Shown here one piece after another: positions 52,873 through 61,912 of a stretch of DNA of 64,000 nt (positions are counted from its first letter, which is position 1; every line of letters starts with the position of its first letter). This DNA comes from Hyphomonadaceae bacterium. Its GTDB lineage: Bacteria; Pseudomonadota; Alphaproteobacteria; Caulobacterales; Aquidulcibacteraceae. The position numbers were made by a program, and so were the translations under genes. Under the pieces are notes generated by a model that saw only the letters and a program-made list of their open reading frames with translations, had not been told where the DNA came from and searched no databases. The stretch is from contig JALHOC010000008.1 of assembly GCA_022843225.1 (NCBI GenBank), positions 1 through 64,000 of the forward strand. The letters run 5' to 3'.

Positions 52873-54246
52873 ATGTGGGACAGCTCCCCTCAACCTGACT
52901 GGACACGCGCGCGCATCTGCATCGATTTCGGCACGGCGTTGTCGAAGGCGAGCATCTGTCTCGACCCGACGCTGCCGCTTGAAGTGGGCGTAAAGCCGTT
53001 GCCGATTGGCGGCATCTCCGGCGCCGAGCACCCGCTGCTCACGCCGTCGGTGCTCTATGTCGATGGCGGGCGGTTGTATTTCGGGCCACAGGCGCTCGAG
53101 CTCGCGCGACGCGGCGTGGAGACGGATCGCGATCCGCTGCTCTCCTTCAAGACCGTACTGGGCGCAGGCAATGTACAAGAAGCATTGGCGCAGAAAATGC
53201 CGCCTTCGATCGATCCCACCGGCACCTTCAAGGCGCGCGACGCGGTGGCGCTTTATCTCGCTTATCTCGACCAATTGATCCGCGAGGCGATCGATCTCGC
53301 GCCCAACATGCCGCCTGGCGTCGCCAATGCGCGCCGCCGCTACACTAGCCCCGTCTGGCGCGCCGGCGGCATGGTCGATCTCGCCTTCGAGGCCATTTTC
53401 AACGAAGCCGCCGCGATCTCGATCAAGCTGGGCCGGCTACTGTTGTCGCCGGAGGGCATTTCCATCGCCCAGTGCAAGGACGCGCTCGACAAAGCCGCCG
53501 CCATGCCGGGCGACGGCCTGCTTGAGAGCGGCGTGTTCGAGCCCCACGCCGCCGCCGCGGCGAGCCTGGCCTTCACCAGCGCGCCGACGCGCTTCGTCAT
53601 GGTGTTCGACATGGGCGCCGGCACCACCGACATCGCCGCCTTCGAGTTCGACGAAAGCACCGATCCGCCCATGCTCGGCGAGATCAAGGAGGCGCGCCAA
53701 TGCAGCGCGCTCGCCGGCGACGAGATCGATCGCATCCTGATCGCCCTTCTGTTCCGCAAACGCGGCCAAGAGCGCAGCCAAGCCGACGACCAGCGCGCGC
53801 TGCGCTCAACGCGGCTCTCGGCGCGCGATCTCAAGCGCGACCTCTTCACGCAAGGCAAGTGCGCGCTGAAGAATGGCTGGATCGCCACCACGATCAAGAT
53901 CAGCGACCTGCAGGAAGACCCACACTTCCGCCAATACCTCGCTGCCCTGGTTGAAACCATCGCCAAGAGCCTCGCCGCCGTCACGCAACGCGCCGAGAGC
54001 GTTGGCGCCGAAGTGGTGGATGTTGTGCTCGCTGGCGGCGGCTCGCATCTGCCGTTCTTGCCGGAGCTTGTGCGCGCCGCCGCGCACCGCGTGCGCGCAA
54101 CGGTGCGCTTGCGCGTGGGCCCGCTCTCGCCCGCTAATGCGCTCTATCAGGGCGTCGACACCTCGCTGCGCGGCGTCTTCCCGCAGATCGCGATGTCGGT
54201 CGGCGGCGCGCTGGTGGAAATGCCGGACCGCCCCGCAGCGGCTTAA
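52873..54246 (+). CDS. Hsp70-like ATPase without substrate-binding domain
   Basis: The start at 52873 gives 457 residues (the track's longer start enters the kinase). Actin-fold motifs are present: phosphate 1 CIDFGTALSKAS (about 17-28), phosphate 2 VFDMGAGTTDIAAFEF (about 245-259), adenosine VVLAGGGSHLPFL (about 390). The chain ends where the DnaK substrate domain would begin. Such proteins are annotated Hsp70 family and may act in scaffolding or nucleotide-dependent regulation. It sits 82 bases after the kinase on the same strand. Confidence 0.85.
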   Translation: MWDSSPQPDWTRARICIDFGTALSKASICLDPTLPLEVGVKPLPIGGISGAEHPLLTPSVLYVDGGRLYFGPQALELARRGVETDRDPLLSFKTVLGAGNVQEALAQKMPPSIDPTGTFKARDAVALYLAYLDQLIREAIDLAPNMPPGVANARRRYTSPVWRAGGMVDLAFEAIFNEAAAISIKLGRLLLSPEGISIAQCKDALDKAAAMPGDGLLESGVFEPHAAAAASLAFTSAPTRFVMVFDMGAGTTDIAAFEFDESTDPPMLGEIKEARQCSALAGDEIDRILIALLFRKRGQERSQADDQRALRSTRLSARDLKRDLFTQGKCALKNGWIATTIKISDLQEDPHFRQYLAALVETIAKSLAAVTQRAESVGAEVVDVVLAGGGSHLPFLPELVRAAAHRVRATVRLRVGPLSPANALYQGVDTSLRGVFPQIAMSVGGALVEMPDRPAAA

Positions 54247-54329
54247 GCCTCCGACGACGTGGCAGATACGTGTAGTACCAATGCTAATGCAGGCAATTCG
54301 ACGCGAAGCTCGAATCCGAAAATCGAACT

Positions 54330-56135
54330 TCAATCCCCATCCATCTTCAGCGCCGCAATAAAAGCTTCCTGCGGGATGTCGACCTTGCCGAATTGGCGCA
54401 TCTTCTTTTTGCCGGCTTTTTGTTTGTCGAGCAGCTTGCGTTTACGCGACGCGTCGCCGCCATAGCATTTCGCAGTCACGTCCTTGCGCAGCGCCGACAA
54501 TGTCTCGCGCGCAATGATGCGGCCCCCGATCGCGGCCTGGATCGGGATTTTGAACATGTGCTGCGGGATCAGCTCTTTCAGCTTCTCCACCATGGCGCGC
54601 CCGCGGCCTTCGGCGCGCGCGGCATGCACCAGCATGGAGAGCGCGTCCACCGGCTCGTCATTCACCAGGATCGACATCTTCACCAGATTGCCGGCGCGAT
54701 GATCGATCAGCTGATAATCGAAACTGGCATAACCTTTTGAGATGCTTTTCAGCCGATCGTAGAAATCGAACACGACTTCGTTCAGCGGCAGCTCGTACAC
54801 GAGCATGGCGCGCGAGCCGACATAGTTCAGCTCCTTTTGCACGCCGCGCCGATCCTGGCAGAGCTTCATGATGGCGCCGAGATACTCATCCGGCGTCAGC
54901 AATGTCGCCTTGATCCACGGCTCCTCGATCTCCTTGATGTGCACCACATCCGGCAGATCAGCGGGATTGTGCAGCTCCTTCACGTCGCCATTGTTCATGT
55001 GCACGCGATAGACAACGCTGGGCGCGGTCGCGATGAGATCGAGATCGAATTCGCGTGAGAGCCGCTCCTGGATAATCTCCAGATGCAATAGCCCAAGAAA
55101 GCCGCAACGAAAGCCGAAGCCGAGGGCGGCGGAGGTTTCCATTTCGAACGAGAAGCTCGCATCATTGAGGCGCAAGCGGCTCATAGCGGCGCGCAAATCC
55201 TCGAACTTGGCGGCGTCTACGGGGAAAAGCCCGCAGAAAACGACCGGCTGCGCCGGCTTGAAACCCGGGAGCGCGGCGGCGGTTTCGCGGCGATATTCGG
55301 TGATGGTGTCGCCGACGCGCGCGTCCGCCACTTCCTTGATCGAAGCGGTGAGCACGCCGATCTCGCCGGGGCCGAGCTCGCTGACATCCTGGCGCTTGGG
55401 GCGGAGTACGCCGAGCGTGTCAATATTGTAGTCGGCGCCGGTCTGCATCAATTTGATGCGCATGCCCTTCTTGGCGACGCCGTCGATAACACGAAACAGC
55501 ACGACGACGCCGAGATAGGAATCGTACCAAGCGTCCACGAGCAACGCTTTCAGCGGCGCGTTGGCGTCGCCGGTCTTCGGCGGCGGCAGGCGGGTAACGA
55601 TGGCTTCGAGAAGTTCCGGGATGCCCTCCCCGGTCTTGCCCGAAGCGAGGATGGCCTGGGAGGCGTCGAGGCCGATCACATCTTCGATCTGCTGCTTGAC
55701 TCGATCAGGCTCGGCGGCGGGGAGGTCGATCTTGTTCAGCACCGGGACGATGTCGAGGTCGTTGTCGAGCGCCTGGTAGACGTTCGCCAAGGTCTGTGCC
55801 TCGACGCCCTGGGAGGCGTCCACGATCAGCAGCGCGCCCTCGCAGGCCGCCAGGCTGCGGCTCACCTCATAGGCGAAGTCGACGTGGCCAGGGGTGTCCA
55901 TGAGGTTGAGGATGTAATTCTGGCCGTCCTTGGCTGTGTATTCGAGGCGCACGGTTTGGGCCTTGATCGTGATCCCGCGCTCCTTCTCGATGTCCATGGA
56001 ATCAAGCACTTGCTCGGTCATCTCGCGCGCGCTCATCGCCCCCGTCTCCTGTATGAGACGGTCGCTCAGGGTCGATTTGCCGTGGTCGATATGAGCCACG
56101 ATGGAGAAGTTGCGGATGAGGTGCTTGGGAATCAT
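54330..56135 (-). CDS. lepA: Elongation factor 4
   Basis: The start at 56135 gives 601 residues, the family length; the track start adds 38. The GTPase domain has [39 protein letters not shown] and NKIDLP. The LepA-specific C-terminal domain ([25 protein letters not shown]) is intact. LepA acts in translation initiation and ribosome assembly and back-translocation in vitro. It converges with the Hsp70-like gene. Confidence 0.97.
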   Translation of the reverse strand: MIPKHLIRNFSIVAHIDHGKSTLSDRLIQETGAMSAREMTEQVLDSMDIEKERGITIKAQTVRLEYTAKDGQNYILNLMDTPGHVDFAYEVSRSLAACEGALLIVDASQGVEAQTLANVYQALDNDLDIVPVLNKIDLPAAEPDRVKQQIEDVIGLDASQAILASGKTGEGIPELLEAIVTRLPPPKTGDANAPLKALLVDAWYDSYLGVVVLFRVIDGVAKKGMRIKLMQTGADYNIDTLGVLRPKRQDVSELGPGEIGVLTASIKEVADARVGDTITEYRRETAAALPGFKPAQPVVFCGLFPVDAAKFEDLRAAMSRLRLNDASFSFEMETSAALGFGFRCGFLGLLHLEIIQERLSREFDLDLIATAPSVVYRVHMNNGDVKELHNPADLPDVVHIKEIEEPWIKATLLTPDEYLGAIMKLCQDRRGVQKELNYVGSRAMLVYELPLNEVVFDFYDRLKSISKGYASFDYQLIDHRAGNLVKMSILVNDEPVDALSMLVHAARAEGRGRAMVEKLKELIPQHMFKIPIQAAIGGRIIARETLSALRKDVTAKCYGGDASRKRKLLDKQKAGKKKMRQFGKVDIPQEAFIAALKMDGD

Positions 56136-56203
56136 GGGGCTGGGGCGAATTTCGGGCGCTCCGCGTAGCATCAGCCCCCGCGCGCCACAATGCCGTGCGC
56201 CTG

Positions 56204-56779
56204 TCAGCTCGGCGTGAGCGCCCAATAGAGGGCGTAGAACGCCACCCAACCAAGGCCGAGCGTCAGCGCCAGCGCGCGCATGCCGACCCGAGGCTCAAGC
56301 CAGCGCGCGATCAGGGCAGGCACTAGCGCCAGAATCAGAAAGCGCGGCAAGCGCACCAGCACAGACACCAGCGCGAATGCCAGCAAAGGCGCACCGGCAT
56401 CCGGGGCGAGCACCGCGTAGAGCTTGTAGGGCGTGGTCGAGAGCGGCCCGAGCAGCGTCGCCACGGCCCAGCCGTGTTCGGCCATGGCGGCTTCGGCCGC
56501 GCGCGCCATCCCTTCGTTGATGGCGGGAACCGCGAGCACTGCGGCCCGCGCCGCCTCAGCCTGAGCGGCGCTCCAGAGGTACATGACCGTCCCGCCCAAG
56601 CCGGCGCCGAGCGCGGCCAAGCCCGACGCCAGCGCACCCGCCCGCGCGCCGCGCTTGAGGCCGATCCAACTCAAGAGAACATCAGGTACGATGAAGAACA
56701 AAGTCGCTTCCGCGAAGCCCCAGGCGAACGCGGCCAAATGCCAAAAGGGTTGCCGGTGCGTGTCGGCCATATGCATCAT
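56204..56779 (-). CDS. YqaA-like/VTT-type membrane protein
   Basis: A 191-residue membrane protein with about five hydrophobic segments. The start is uncertain among several Met codons ([11 protein letters not shown]); AGGAG favours 56779 or 56776. The segment [57 protein letters not shown] resembles the YqaA/SNARE-associated family, whose role is unclear. It is upstream of lepA on the same strand, 68 bases away. Confidence 0.75.
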   Translation of the reverse strand: MMHMADTHRQPFWHLAAFAWGFAEATLFFIVPDVLLSWIGLKRGARAGALASGLAALGAGLGGTVMYLWSAAQAEAARAAVLAVPAINEGMARAAEAAMAEHGWAVATLLGPLSTTPYKLYAVLAPDAGAPLLAFALVSVLVRLPRFLILALVPALIARWLEPRVGMRALALTLGLGWVAFYALYWALTPS

Positions 56780-56898
56780 ATGCATCTCCTGGCGTGCCCT
56801 TATCGCGAGCACGACGGCTGCCAAAGCGGCGCGTCAGGCTCCATTGACGCGCTAGGCCCTCTCCCCTAAACCCCGCCGACTTCTACCAGGTTTTTTGG

Positions 56899-56985
56899 GC
56901 CCGGATGGCGGAATTGGTAGACGCACCAGCTTCAGGTGCTGGCGCTCGCAAGGGCGTGGAGGTTCGAGTCCTCTTCCGGGCACCA
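56899..56985 (+). tRNA. tRNA-Leu (anticodon CAG)
   Basis: The 87-base gene has acceptor GCCCGGA/TCCGGGC, discriminator A and encoded CCA. The anticodon loop TTCAGGT in CCAGC/GCTGG reads CAG (CUG codon). A long variable arm is present as in class II tRNAs. Its 3' end is the probable attachment site of the element that follows. Confidence 0.97.
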
Positions 56986-57122
56986 TTCCCCTAAAATCCA
57001 GGGCTTCGCGGCATTCCGCGATATTCCAACAAATTCCAATCAATTCGTTGCTTTTACAGGGTTTTTCGCCTCTCGGGCGTGATGCGCCCGGAGGGCGAAG
57101 AAAGTGCCCATCAAAGCAGTCT

Positions 57123-57172
57123 GACGGTATTTTGTCGGTATCGGCAGACACCGCCACGAAGGCGATACCGTC
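57123..57172. promoter_or_regulatory. Repeats before the integrase start
   Basis: GACGGTAT (57123-57130) and CGGTATCG (57136-57143) form a direct repeat of CGGTAT, and CGATACCGTC (57163-57172) is the inverse of both. The last arm abuts the integrase ATG, where an RBS would be. Binding here would block translation or transcription of the integrase, so an operator or an integrase arm site are both possible. Confidence 0.5.
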
Positions 57173-58384
57173 ATGAAGCTTTCCGACGCGAAATGCAGAA
57201 ACGCGCGGCCGAAAGAACGGCCTTACAAACTCGCGGACGGGCACGGTCTTTACTTGCTCGTGGGCGCGCACGGATCGCGCTTGTGGCGTCTCGATTATCG
57301 GTTTGATGGCAAGCGTCTGACGATGGCAATCGGCGCCTATCCAGACACAACGCTTGCCGACGCGCGCGAGGCGCGCGATGCCGCGAGAAAACATCTCCGC
57401 GATGGCCGCGATCCGATGGAGGAACGCAAAGTCTCGCGCACCGTGGCGCGCGTTGCGAGGGCGACGACGTTCGGACTCGTGGCTGATGAACTGCTCGCCA
57501 AATTGACGCGCGAGGGCAAGGCCGAGGTTACGATCGCAAAAAGGCGCTGGCTGTTACACGACCTTGGCGCTCCTCTGTGCACACGTCCCGTGGCGGCAAT
57601 CACGCCAGCGGAGGTTCTTGCACTCCTGCGCGAGGTGGAATCGAAAGGCCATTTGGAGACCGCCCGCCGGCTGCGCGCCGCAATCGGCCAAGTGATGCGG
57701 TTAGCAGTGGCGACCAATCGCGCCACAATGGATCCAACGTCTGCCCTTCGCGGCGCCATTGCATCACCGGTCGTAAAGCATCGCGCCGCGATCACCGATC
57801 CCAAGGGCGCTGGAAAATTGATGCTTGCCGTCCAAAGCTATGACCGGCCAGTCGTGCGCGCCGCTATGTTGATCATGGCTTATTGCTTTCCACGCCCGGG
57901 AGAGTGCCGGCTGGCGCGCTGGAATGACGTCGACTTCACCGCAAAGATCTGGACCATTCCAGCCGAGCGAACCAAAATGCGGCGCGAGCACAAAATCCCG
58001 CTCTCGCGTCAAGCATTAGCGACCTTTCAGGCGCTTCATGATCTTACTGGCCACGACGAAGAGAATCTTTGTTTTCCAGGACAGCGGGCGATGGACCGTC
58101 CGATCAGTGAGAATACCATCTGCGTCGCCTTAAGGACCCTCGGATTTCCAAAAGAGGAAATGAGCGCGCACGGATTCCGAGCGCTCGCCTCCACCCTTCT
58201 CCATGAGACGTCAAAGTTCTCGTCTGAAACGATCGAACGCGCGCTGGCGCATCAGGATCACGACGCCGTCCGGCGCGCCTATGCGCGGGGTCAGCATTGG
58301 GCGGATCGTATTCGGCTCATGCAATGGTGGGCCGATCGTTTGGATAAGCTGCGAGACGAAGCGCTAACGCAATTTCCGCCCTGA
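57173..58384 (+). CDS. P4-type tyrosine integrase
   Basis: A 403-residue integrase. The N-terminal domain KLSDAKCRNARPKERPYKLADGHGLYLLV is typical of P4/CP4 integrases. The catalytic residues are Arg in FPRPGECRLARW, HxxR in SAHGFRALAS, a second His in ALAHQDHDAVRRAYA and the Tyr in RRAYARG, and the C-terminal MQWWADRLDKLR matches the family. The attachment site is the adjacent tRNA-Leu. No Shine-Dalgarno is visible. Confidence 0.96.
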   Translation: MKLSDAKCRNARPKERPYKLADGHGLYLLVGAHGSRLWRLDYRFDGKRLTMAIGAYPDTTLADAREARDAARKHLRDGRDPMEERKVSRTVARVARATTFGLVADELLAKLTREGKAEVTIAKRRWLLHDLGAPLCTRPVAAITPAEVLALLREVESKGHLETARRLRAAIGQVMRLAVATNRATMDPTSALRGAIASPVVKHRAAITDPKGAGKLMLAVQSYDRPVVRAAMLIMAYCFPRPGECRLARWNDVDFTAKIWTIPAERTKMRREHKIPLSRQALATFQALHDLTGHDEENLCFPGQRAMDRPISENTICVALRTLGFPKEEMSAHGFRALASTLLHETSKFSSETIERALAHQDHDAVRRAYARGQHWADRIRLMQWWADRLDKLRDEALTQFPP

Positions 58385-58421
58385 TAATTTCGGGCGCAGC
58401 GCTGAGCAGCTCGGGGAGTGT

Positions 58422-58739
58422 CTAGGCACGATCGTCTGCGTCGCCGAACGCTCTTTGAGTGGCCATCGGTTTGCGAGGCTCGCTTGATGAGCGCCGAGGC
58501 GCGGAGACCTGGCTGACGAAATACTCGTCAAGGTGCGCCTGTCTATACATCGCCCGATCGCCGACATGCGTACACAGAGGGCCCGTCCCCTCGTGGAACT
58601 TCCGCGCGAGCGTTTGGGGCGCCGTTTCCAAACCGCGCTCGCTGAGGTACTGCGCGGCGTCCCGGCGCGAGAGCAGCTGACTCAAGATTTCGGTTTCCTC
58701 GTGCACCATGTCCCACTCCTTCTGAGCCTTGAGCGCCAT
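58422..58739 (-). CDS. Small HTH protein, excisionase/AlpA-like
   Basis: The start at 58739 (MALKAQKEWD; 105 residues) is preceded by a purine-rich AAAGAGAGAAGATA; the track start lacks an RBS. A winged-helix-like stretch (SRRDAAQYLSERGLETAPQTLARKFHEG) and AMYRQAHLDEYFVSQV is the typical sequence of MerR/AlpA-type DNA-binding proteins of integrated elements, where they regulate or direct excision. It faces the integrase tail to tail. Confidence 0.72.
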   Translation of the reverse strand: MALKAQKEWDMVHEETEILSQLLSRRDAAQYLSERGLETAPQTLARKFHEGTGPLCTHVGDRAMYRQAHLDEYFVSQVSAPRRSSSEPRKPMATQRAFGDADDRA

Positions 58740-58983
58740 TATCTTCTCTCTTTCGTGCGCGACCTTTGATCGTGAGCTCATCGTGCGCGATTCAGGTTTC
58801 GCACTCGATGAGCAGCGGCGAGCATGCGCCGCTCGGCGCGCGCATCAAGCAAACACCACAGCGAGTTGAACCTCGCATCGCGCATAAATTTACAGAGCGC
58901 TGCGCACGCCGCTGTCCCTGTTGTGCGACAGCGCGCTATTGCGTTGCGTTCCGTTGTCGTCTGCTCGCGGTACATGTTTCCCA

Positions 58984-59017
58984 GTGTTGCCTTGCGTTTC
59001 TTAAACGCAGAGGCAAC
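58984..59017. other. 15-bp hairpin with one bulge in the gap 58740-59043
   Basis: TGTTGCCTTGCGTTT (58984-58998) pairs with AAACGCA-G-AGGCAACA (59002-59017) around a CTT loop, with one bulged G. The 304-base gap lies between the HTH start and the relaxase stop, both on the minus strand; no gene is supported in it. It has no U-tract downstream on the minus strand (ACTGGGAAAC). It may be a transcription end or an oriT-like inverted repeat near the relaxase. Confidence 0.55.
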
Positions 59018-59043
59018 AATTCCCGCCTCACGAGAAAGATCAT

Positions 59044-60813
59044 TCAGCGATCCAAGCCGAGAGACGGCGTCGTTTTGACTTTGCCGTTCGTGATCGAGAG
59101 CGAATAGGCCTTCCCCTGCTTCAACAAGGGCGAGCGCGTAACGCGCAACAAGGCCACGCCATCATTGCGCTCAAGCATCGCGAACCTGCCCTGGTGAAGC
59201 TGAACGAAGCCGCGCACGCGCCACTCGCGCTCCAACCCGTCGCCGATGTTGATCACTCTTTTCCCTGTCGCGCGCGTCAGTGCCTTTTCGGCGCTTGACA
59301 ATTCAGACGCGCGAAGACGATCCAACGCGCCTTGATTGAACTCAAAGTGACCGGTGAGGTCCCGGCCACCGTGCCCCTCTCTTTGATGCCAACCGATCCG
59401 CGCGGTGATGGCGTTGCGGACCTCTCGTATGTTTGGCAGGCGCGGCGCCTCGCCCGCGAGCTGGCGGACGATTTCACGATCAAGCTCGGTCTCGGCGGGC
59501 GCCTCGATCTGCGTGGCGAGCGGCGTTTCGGAAAGCCGGTCGATCTTAACTCGGGTTCCCGCGCCCTCATGGACTTTCGGTTCGATTGCAACGAGCGCGC
59601 CCGGCACCAAACCTGCGCCATCGCGCTCACGCACATTGGCGAGCACCGGGCGCTTCATGCCGTCGAGCACAATCACGTAGCCCTTGCCCGCCTCGCCGCG
59701 TCTGCCAGATTCCAGTACGGGGCCGGCTAGACGCCCCATTGAAGGGTCGTAGAGTTTGAGCCGGCCCTGGCCTGGCTCAAGTTCGCGTCCGAGGCGGCGG
59801 CGAAGATCGATGTCCTTGCCGATCTCCTCAAGGCGGGCTGCCCAGTCGTGATCGAGACGGAAGCGATCGCGCTTCTCCTCTCGTCCCAGCCCCATGCGGG
59901 CCAACTCGCGAACGCGGTTTCGAAGCGCCGCTCTGAGCGTGGGCTCAAGCGTGCGCCCGATCGACTGAATGCGATGCACCTTGCCGGGCTTCAGTTCGGC
60001 CGCCAGCAGCTGATCGAGCCGCGTAGACCGCTCGGCGCGCGTCTCGCGATCAAGCGCCAACCGTTCGTCATCGCGCCCGCGATCGCCCAGCATTTGCGTG
60101 GCCACTTCCCGCGCCGCGTGCCGGAGCCCCCACGTCGCGTACTCCCGTGGGATAATGAGATCTGGTCCGTCGCGCCTGCGGCCGCGCAGGATCACATGGA
60201 CATGCGGGTTGTCGGTGTTGTGGTGATCGACCGCCACCCATTCCAAGGGCATGCCGAGATCGCGCTCCATCTGCGCCATCGTCGCACGCGTGAAGTCCTT
60301 CAGATCCTCGATGCGGGCGCCGCTCTCTGGCGCGAGCATGAGGCGCATGTGGCGCTTGTCCTCGGCCGCCCATTCCGCCAAACGCGGCGCTGCCTCGGCG
60401 CGATCCTGCTCTTGGTCATAGAACTGGCCCCGCTCTCCTTCCGGACCGGCCCCATCGCGTTCGAGATACTTGCCGTGTGCGATCAGCTTGGCTGCGCCAC
60501 TGCCGCCGTGGCCCTGATAGAACACAGTCACTACGACGCGCTGGCGCTTGTCTTGCGCGAATGAGGCGTTTGCGCCGCCTGCGCGAAGGCGTCCACCGGG
60601 CCGGCGGCCTGACAGCAGCTTGGATAGTTGTCCGCCGAGCGCGCCGCTGCGTACGCGGCCGCGTAGTGATCGCGTCTTCTGGACTTTGCCGGTGAGCGCA
60701 TCTTCCTCGCGAAACACAGCCATGTCGCGCACCGCTGCGAGCGCGTGCGCCACATCGTTTGGACGCACCAGCGCCGACGTCTTCAAGCGCTCAGATAGTG
60801 ATGCCTTGGCCAT
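59044..60813 (-). CDS. VirD2-like relaxase with DUF3363
   Basis: A 589-residue protein. The metal-binding His motif of MOB relaxases is DHHNTDNPHVHVILRG (about 200-215). The N-terminal part (VVVTVFYQGHGGSGAAKLIAHGKYLERDG) and the C-terminal VLANVRERDGAGLVPGALVAIEPKVHEG match the relaxase/DUF3363 proteins of alphaproteobacterial elements. It nicks the origin of transfer. The active Tyr is not obvious in the N-terminal 30 residues. The start at 60813 is uncertain. Confidence 0.88.
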   Translation of the reverse strand: MAKASLSERLKTSALVRPNDVAHALAAVRDMAVFREEDALTGKVQKTRSLRGRVRSGALGGQLSKLLSGRRPGGRLRAGGANASFAQDKRQRVVVTVFYQGHGGSGAAKLIAHGKYLERDGAGPEGERGQFYDQEQDRAEAAPRLAEWAAEDKRHMRLMLAPESGARIEDLKDFTRATMAQMERDLGMPLEWVAVDHHNTDNPHVHVILRGRRRDGPDLIIPREYATWGLRHAAREVATQMLGDRGRDDERLALDRETRAERSTRLDQLLAAELKPGKVHRIQSIGRTLEPTLRAALRNRVRELARMGLGREEKRDRFRLDHDWAARLEEIGKDIDLRRRLGRELEPGQGRLKLYDPSMGRLAGPVLESGRRGEAGKGYVIVLDGMKRPVLANVRERDGAGLVPGALVAIEPKVHEGAGTRVKIDRLSETPLATQIEAPAETELDREIVRQLAGEAPRLPNIREVRNAITARIGWHQREGHGGRDLTGHFEFNQGALDRLRASELSSAEKALTRATGKRVINIGDGLEREWRVRGFVQLHQGRFAMLERNDGVALLRVTRSPLLKQGKAYSLSITNGKVKTTPSLGLDR

Positions 60814-61054
60814 TGCCGCGTCACGCGCCGTTGAATATGCAGCGATACCGCTGTTTCCACCGCGCGATGATCACGCATGCCGCATGAAAACACCAGGATT
60901 CACAAGCCTCAGAAGAAAACCTGCGGCGCTCTTAATCTTGCTCTCCACCGCAACCCTTCTTCATCGCGCCTCCACTCCGCTACTCGCTTTCGCAGGCAAG
61001 CTTACGCCGCAATGTTGCTGCGTGTTTCGCTACGATGCCTAGTGTTGGAAATTC

Positions 61055-61567
61055 TCAGAGCGGACGCCAGACGCCTTCGATCAAATCGACGGCGATCGGT
61101 CCCCAATAACGCCCGTCAAACGAGTCTGGGCTATCGCCAAGCAGGAGAATTTCGGAAGGCGCGAGTGTGCGGCACCCGACCCATCCTTGCGGTGCGCCGG
61201 GTCGATTCTGCACCGCCGCAACTGTGACGCCATCAACGCTGAGCATGCGTCCATCACTGCACACGTGCTGACCTGCGGCTGCGGCTAGCCGTTTGATGAA
61301 ACGGTCTCCCTCGTCGTCGTAATGGTGCGCGGCGGCTTCGATCGGAGCGACATCGCGGGCGCGCACGGTGACGAACATCCCCCGAGCAGGATCACCCGAC
61401 TCTCGAATGTAGAAGCCGACCGGCACAGATGGACTGTGATTGAACAGCACTACATCTGCTTGTGCGCCGCTCAGAACGAGCGCAGCCAACGCCAAACCGG
61501 CGCCGCCTATCAAGAAGGGATATGTCTTCGAACGCACCACTGCAGTCAAACGCACGCGCGCATTCAC
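61055..61567 (-). CDS. traF: TraF-type S26 signal peptidase
   Basis: A 170-residue membrane peptidase with one helix (about 17-34). The serine nucleophile lies in NHSPSVPVGFYIRES (Ser47) and the catalytic Lys is in DRFIKRLAAAAGQ (Lys92). The C-terminal LLLGDSPDSFDGRYWGPI is typical. TraF processes and cyclises the conjugative pilin in RP4; here it is usually found beside relaxases of mobilizable elements. It is upstream of the relaxase on the same strand. Confidence 0.9.
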   Translation of the reverse strand: MNARVRLTAVVRSKTYPFLIGGAGLALAALVLSGAQADVVLFNHSPSVPVGFYIRESGDPARGMFVTVRARDVAPIEAAAHHYDDEGDRFIKRLAAAAGQHVCSDGRMLSVDGVTVAAVQNRPGAPQGWVGCRTLAPSEILLLGDSPDSFDGRYWGPIAVDLIEGVWRPL

Positions 61568-61597
61568 CTCACCTCAATTCATTCAGGGCGCGTGGGC

Positions 61598-61667
61598 GGG
61601 TCTCGCGATAGGGATGGAAGCCCGAAGGGCCGAGACCCTCTGGGCTCGGTGCGAAGCACGACAGCCC
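61598..61667. repeat. Conserved-looking hairpin block upstream of traF
   Basis: Nested stems are visible: GGGTCTCG (61598-61605) with CGAGACCC (61631-61638), inside it GCCC-GAA-GGGC (61620-61630), then GGGC (61642-61645) with GCCC (61664-61667) enclosing TGC-GAA-GCA. The block is 30 bases from the traF start. From memory, similar blocks accompany traF-like genes in other alphaproteobacterial elements; this could not be verified. It may be a structured RNA leader or an origin of transfer. Confidence 0.6.
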
Positions 61668-61856
61668 TGCCCGGCGGCGAAGCTGACGGGATCGCCCTTA
61701 CAATCAAAAAACGAAAATGCGGCGCCTTGCTGCAAAAACACCGCGCGGACGGACTTCACCGCCTCTCGTGATCTAAGCAAGCGTCGGCTTGGGACGTCGC
61801 CACGTTTGGTCGCCGGCGCCAAGCGCTGGCCTTTCAAGCGTTGTCCCAGCATTTCA

Positions 61857-61884
61857 TTGCGACCACGGAACTTTATGCTATCTA
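61857..61884 (+). promoter_or_regulatory. Predicted promoter of the MBL gene
   Basis: TTGCGA (61857-61862) and TATCTA (61879-61884) are spaced 16 bases. The MBL start lies about 30 bases downstream. Pattern-based only. The rest of the 345-base gap 61568-61912 holds the hairpin block and no supported gene. Confidence 0.4.
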
Positions 61885-61912
61885 GAGTTGACGAACTGCA
61901 ATGGGGGCGTTC

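Noticed and set aside
58766-59107. A 113-residue plus-strand ORF in the gap after the HTH gene
   Set aside because: Its end overlaps the relaxase antisense, it spans the hairpin, and it has no family features.
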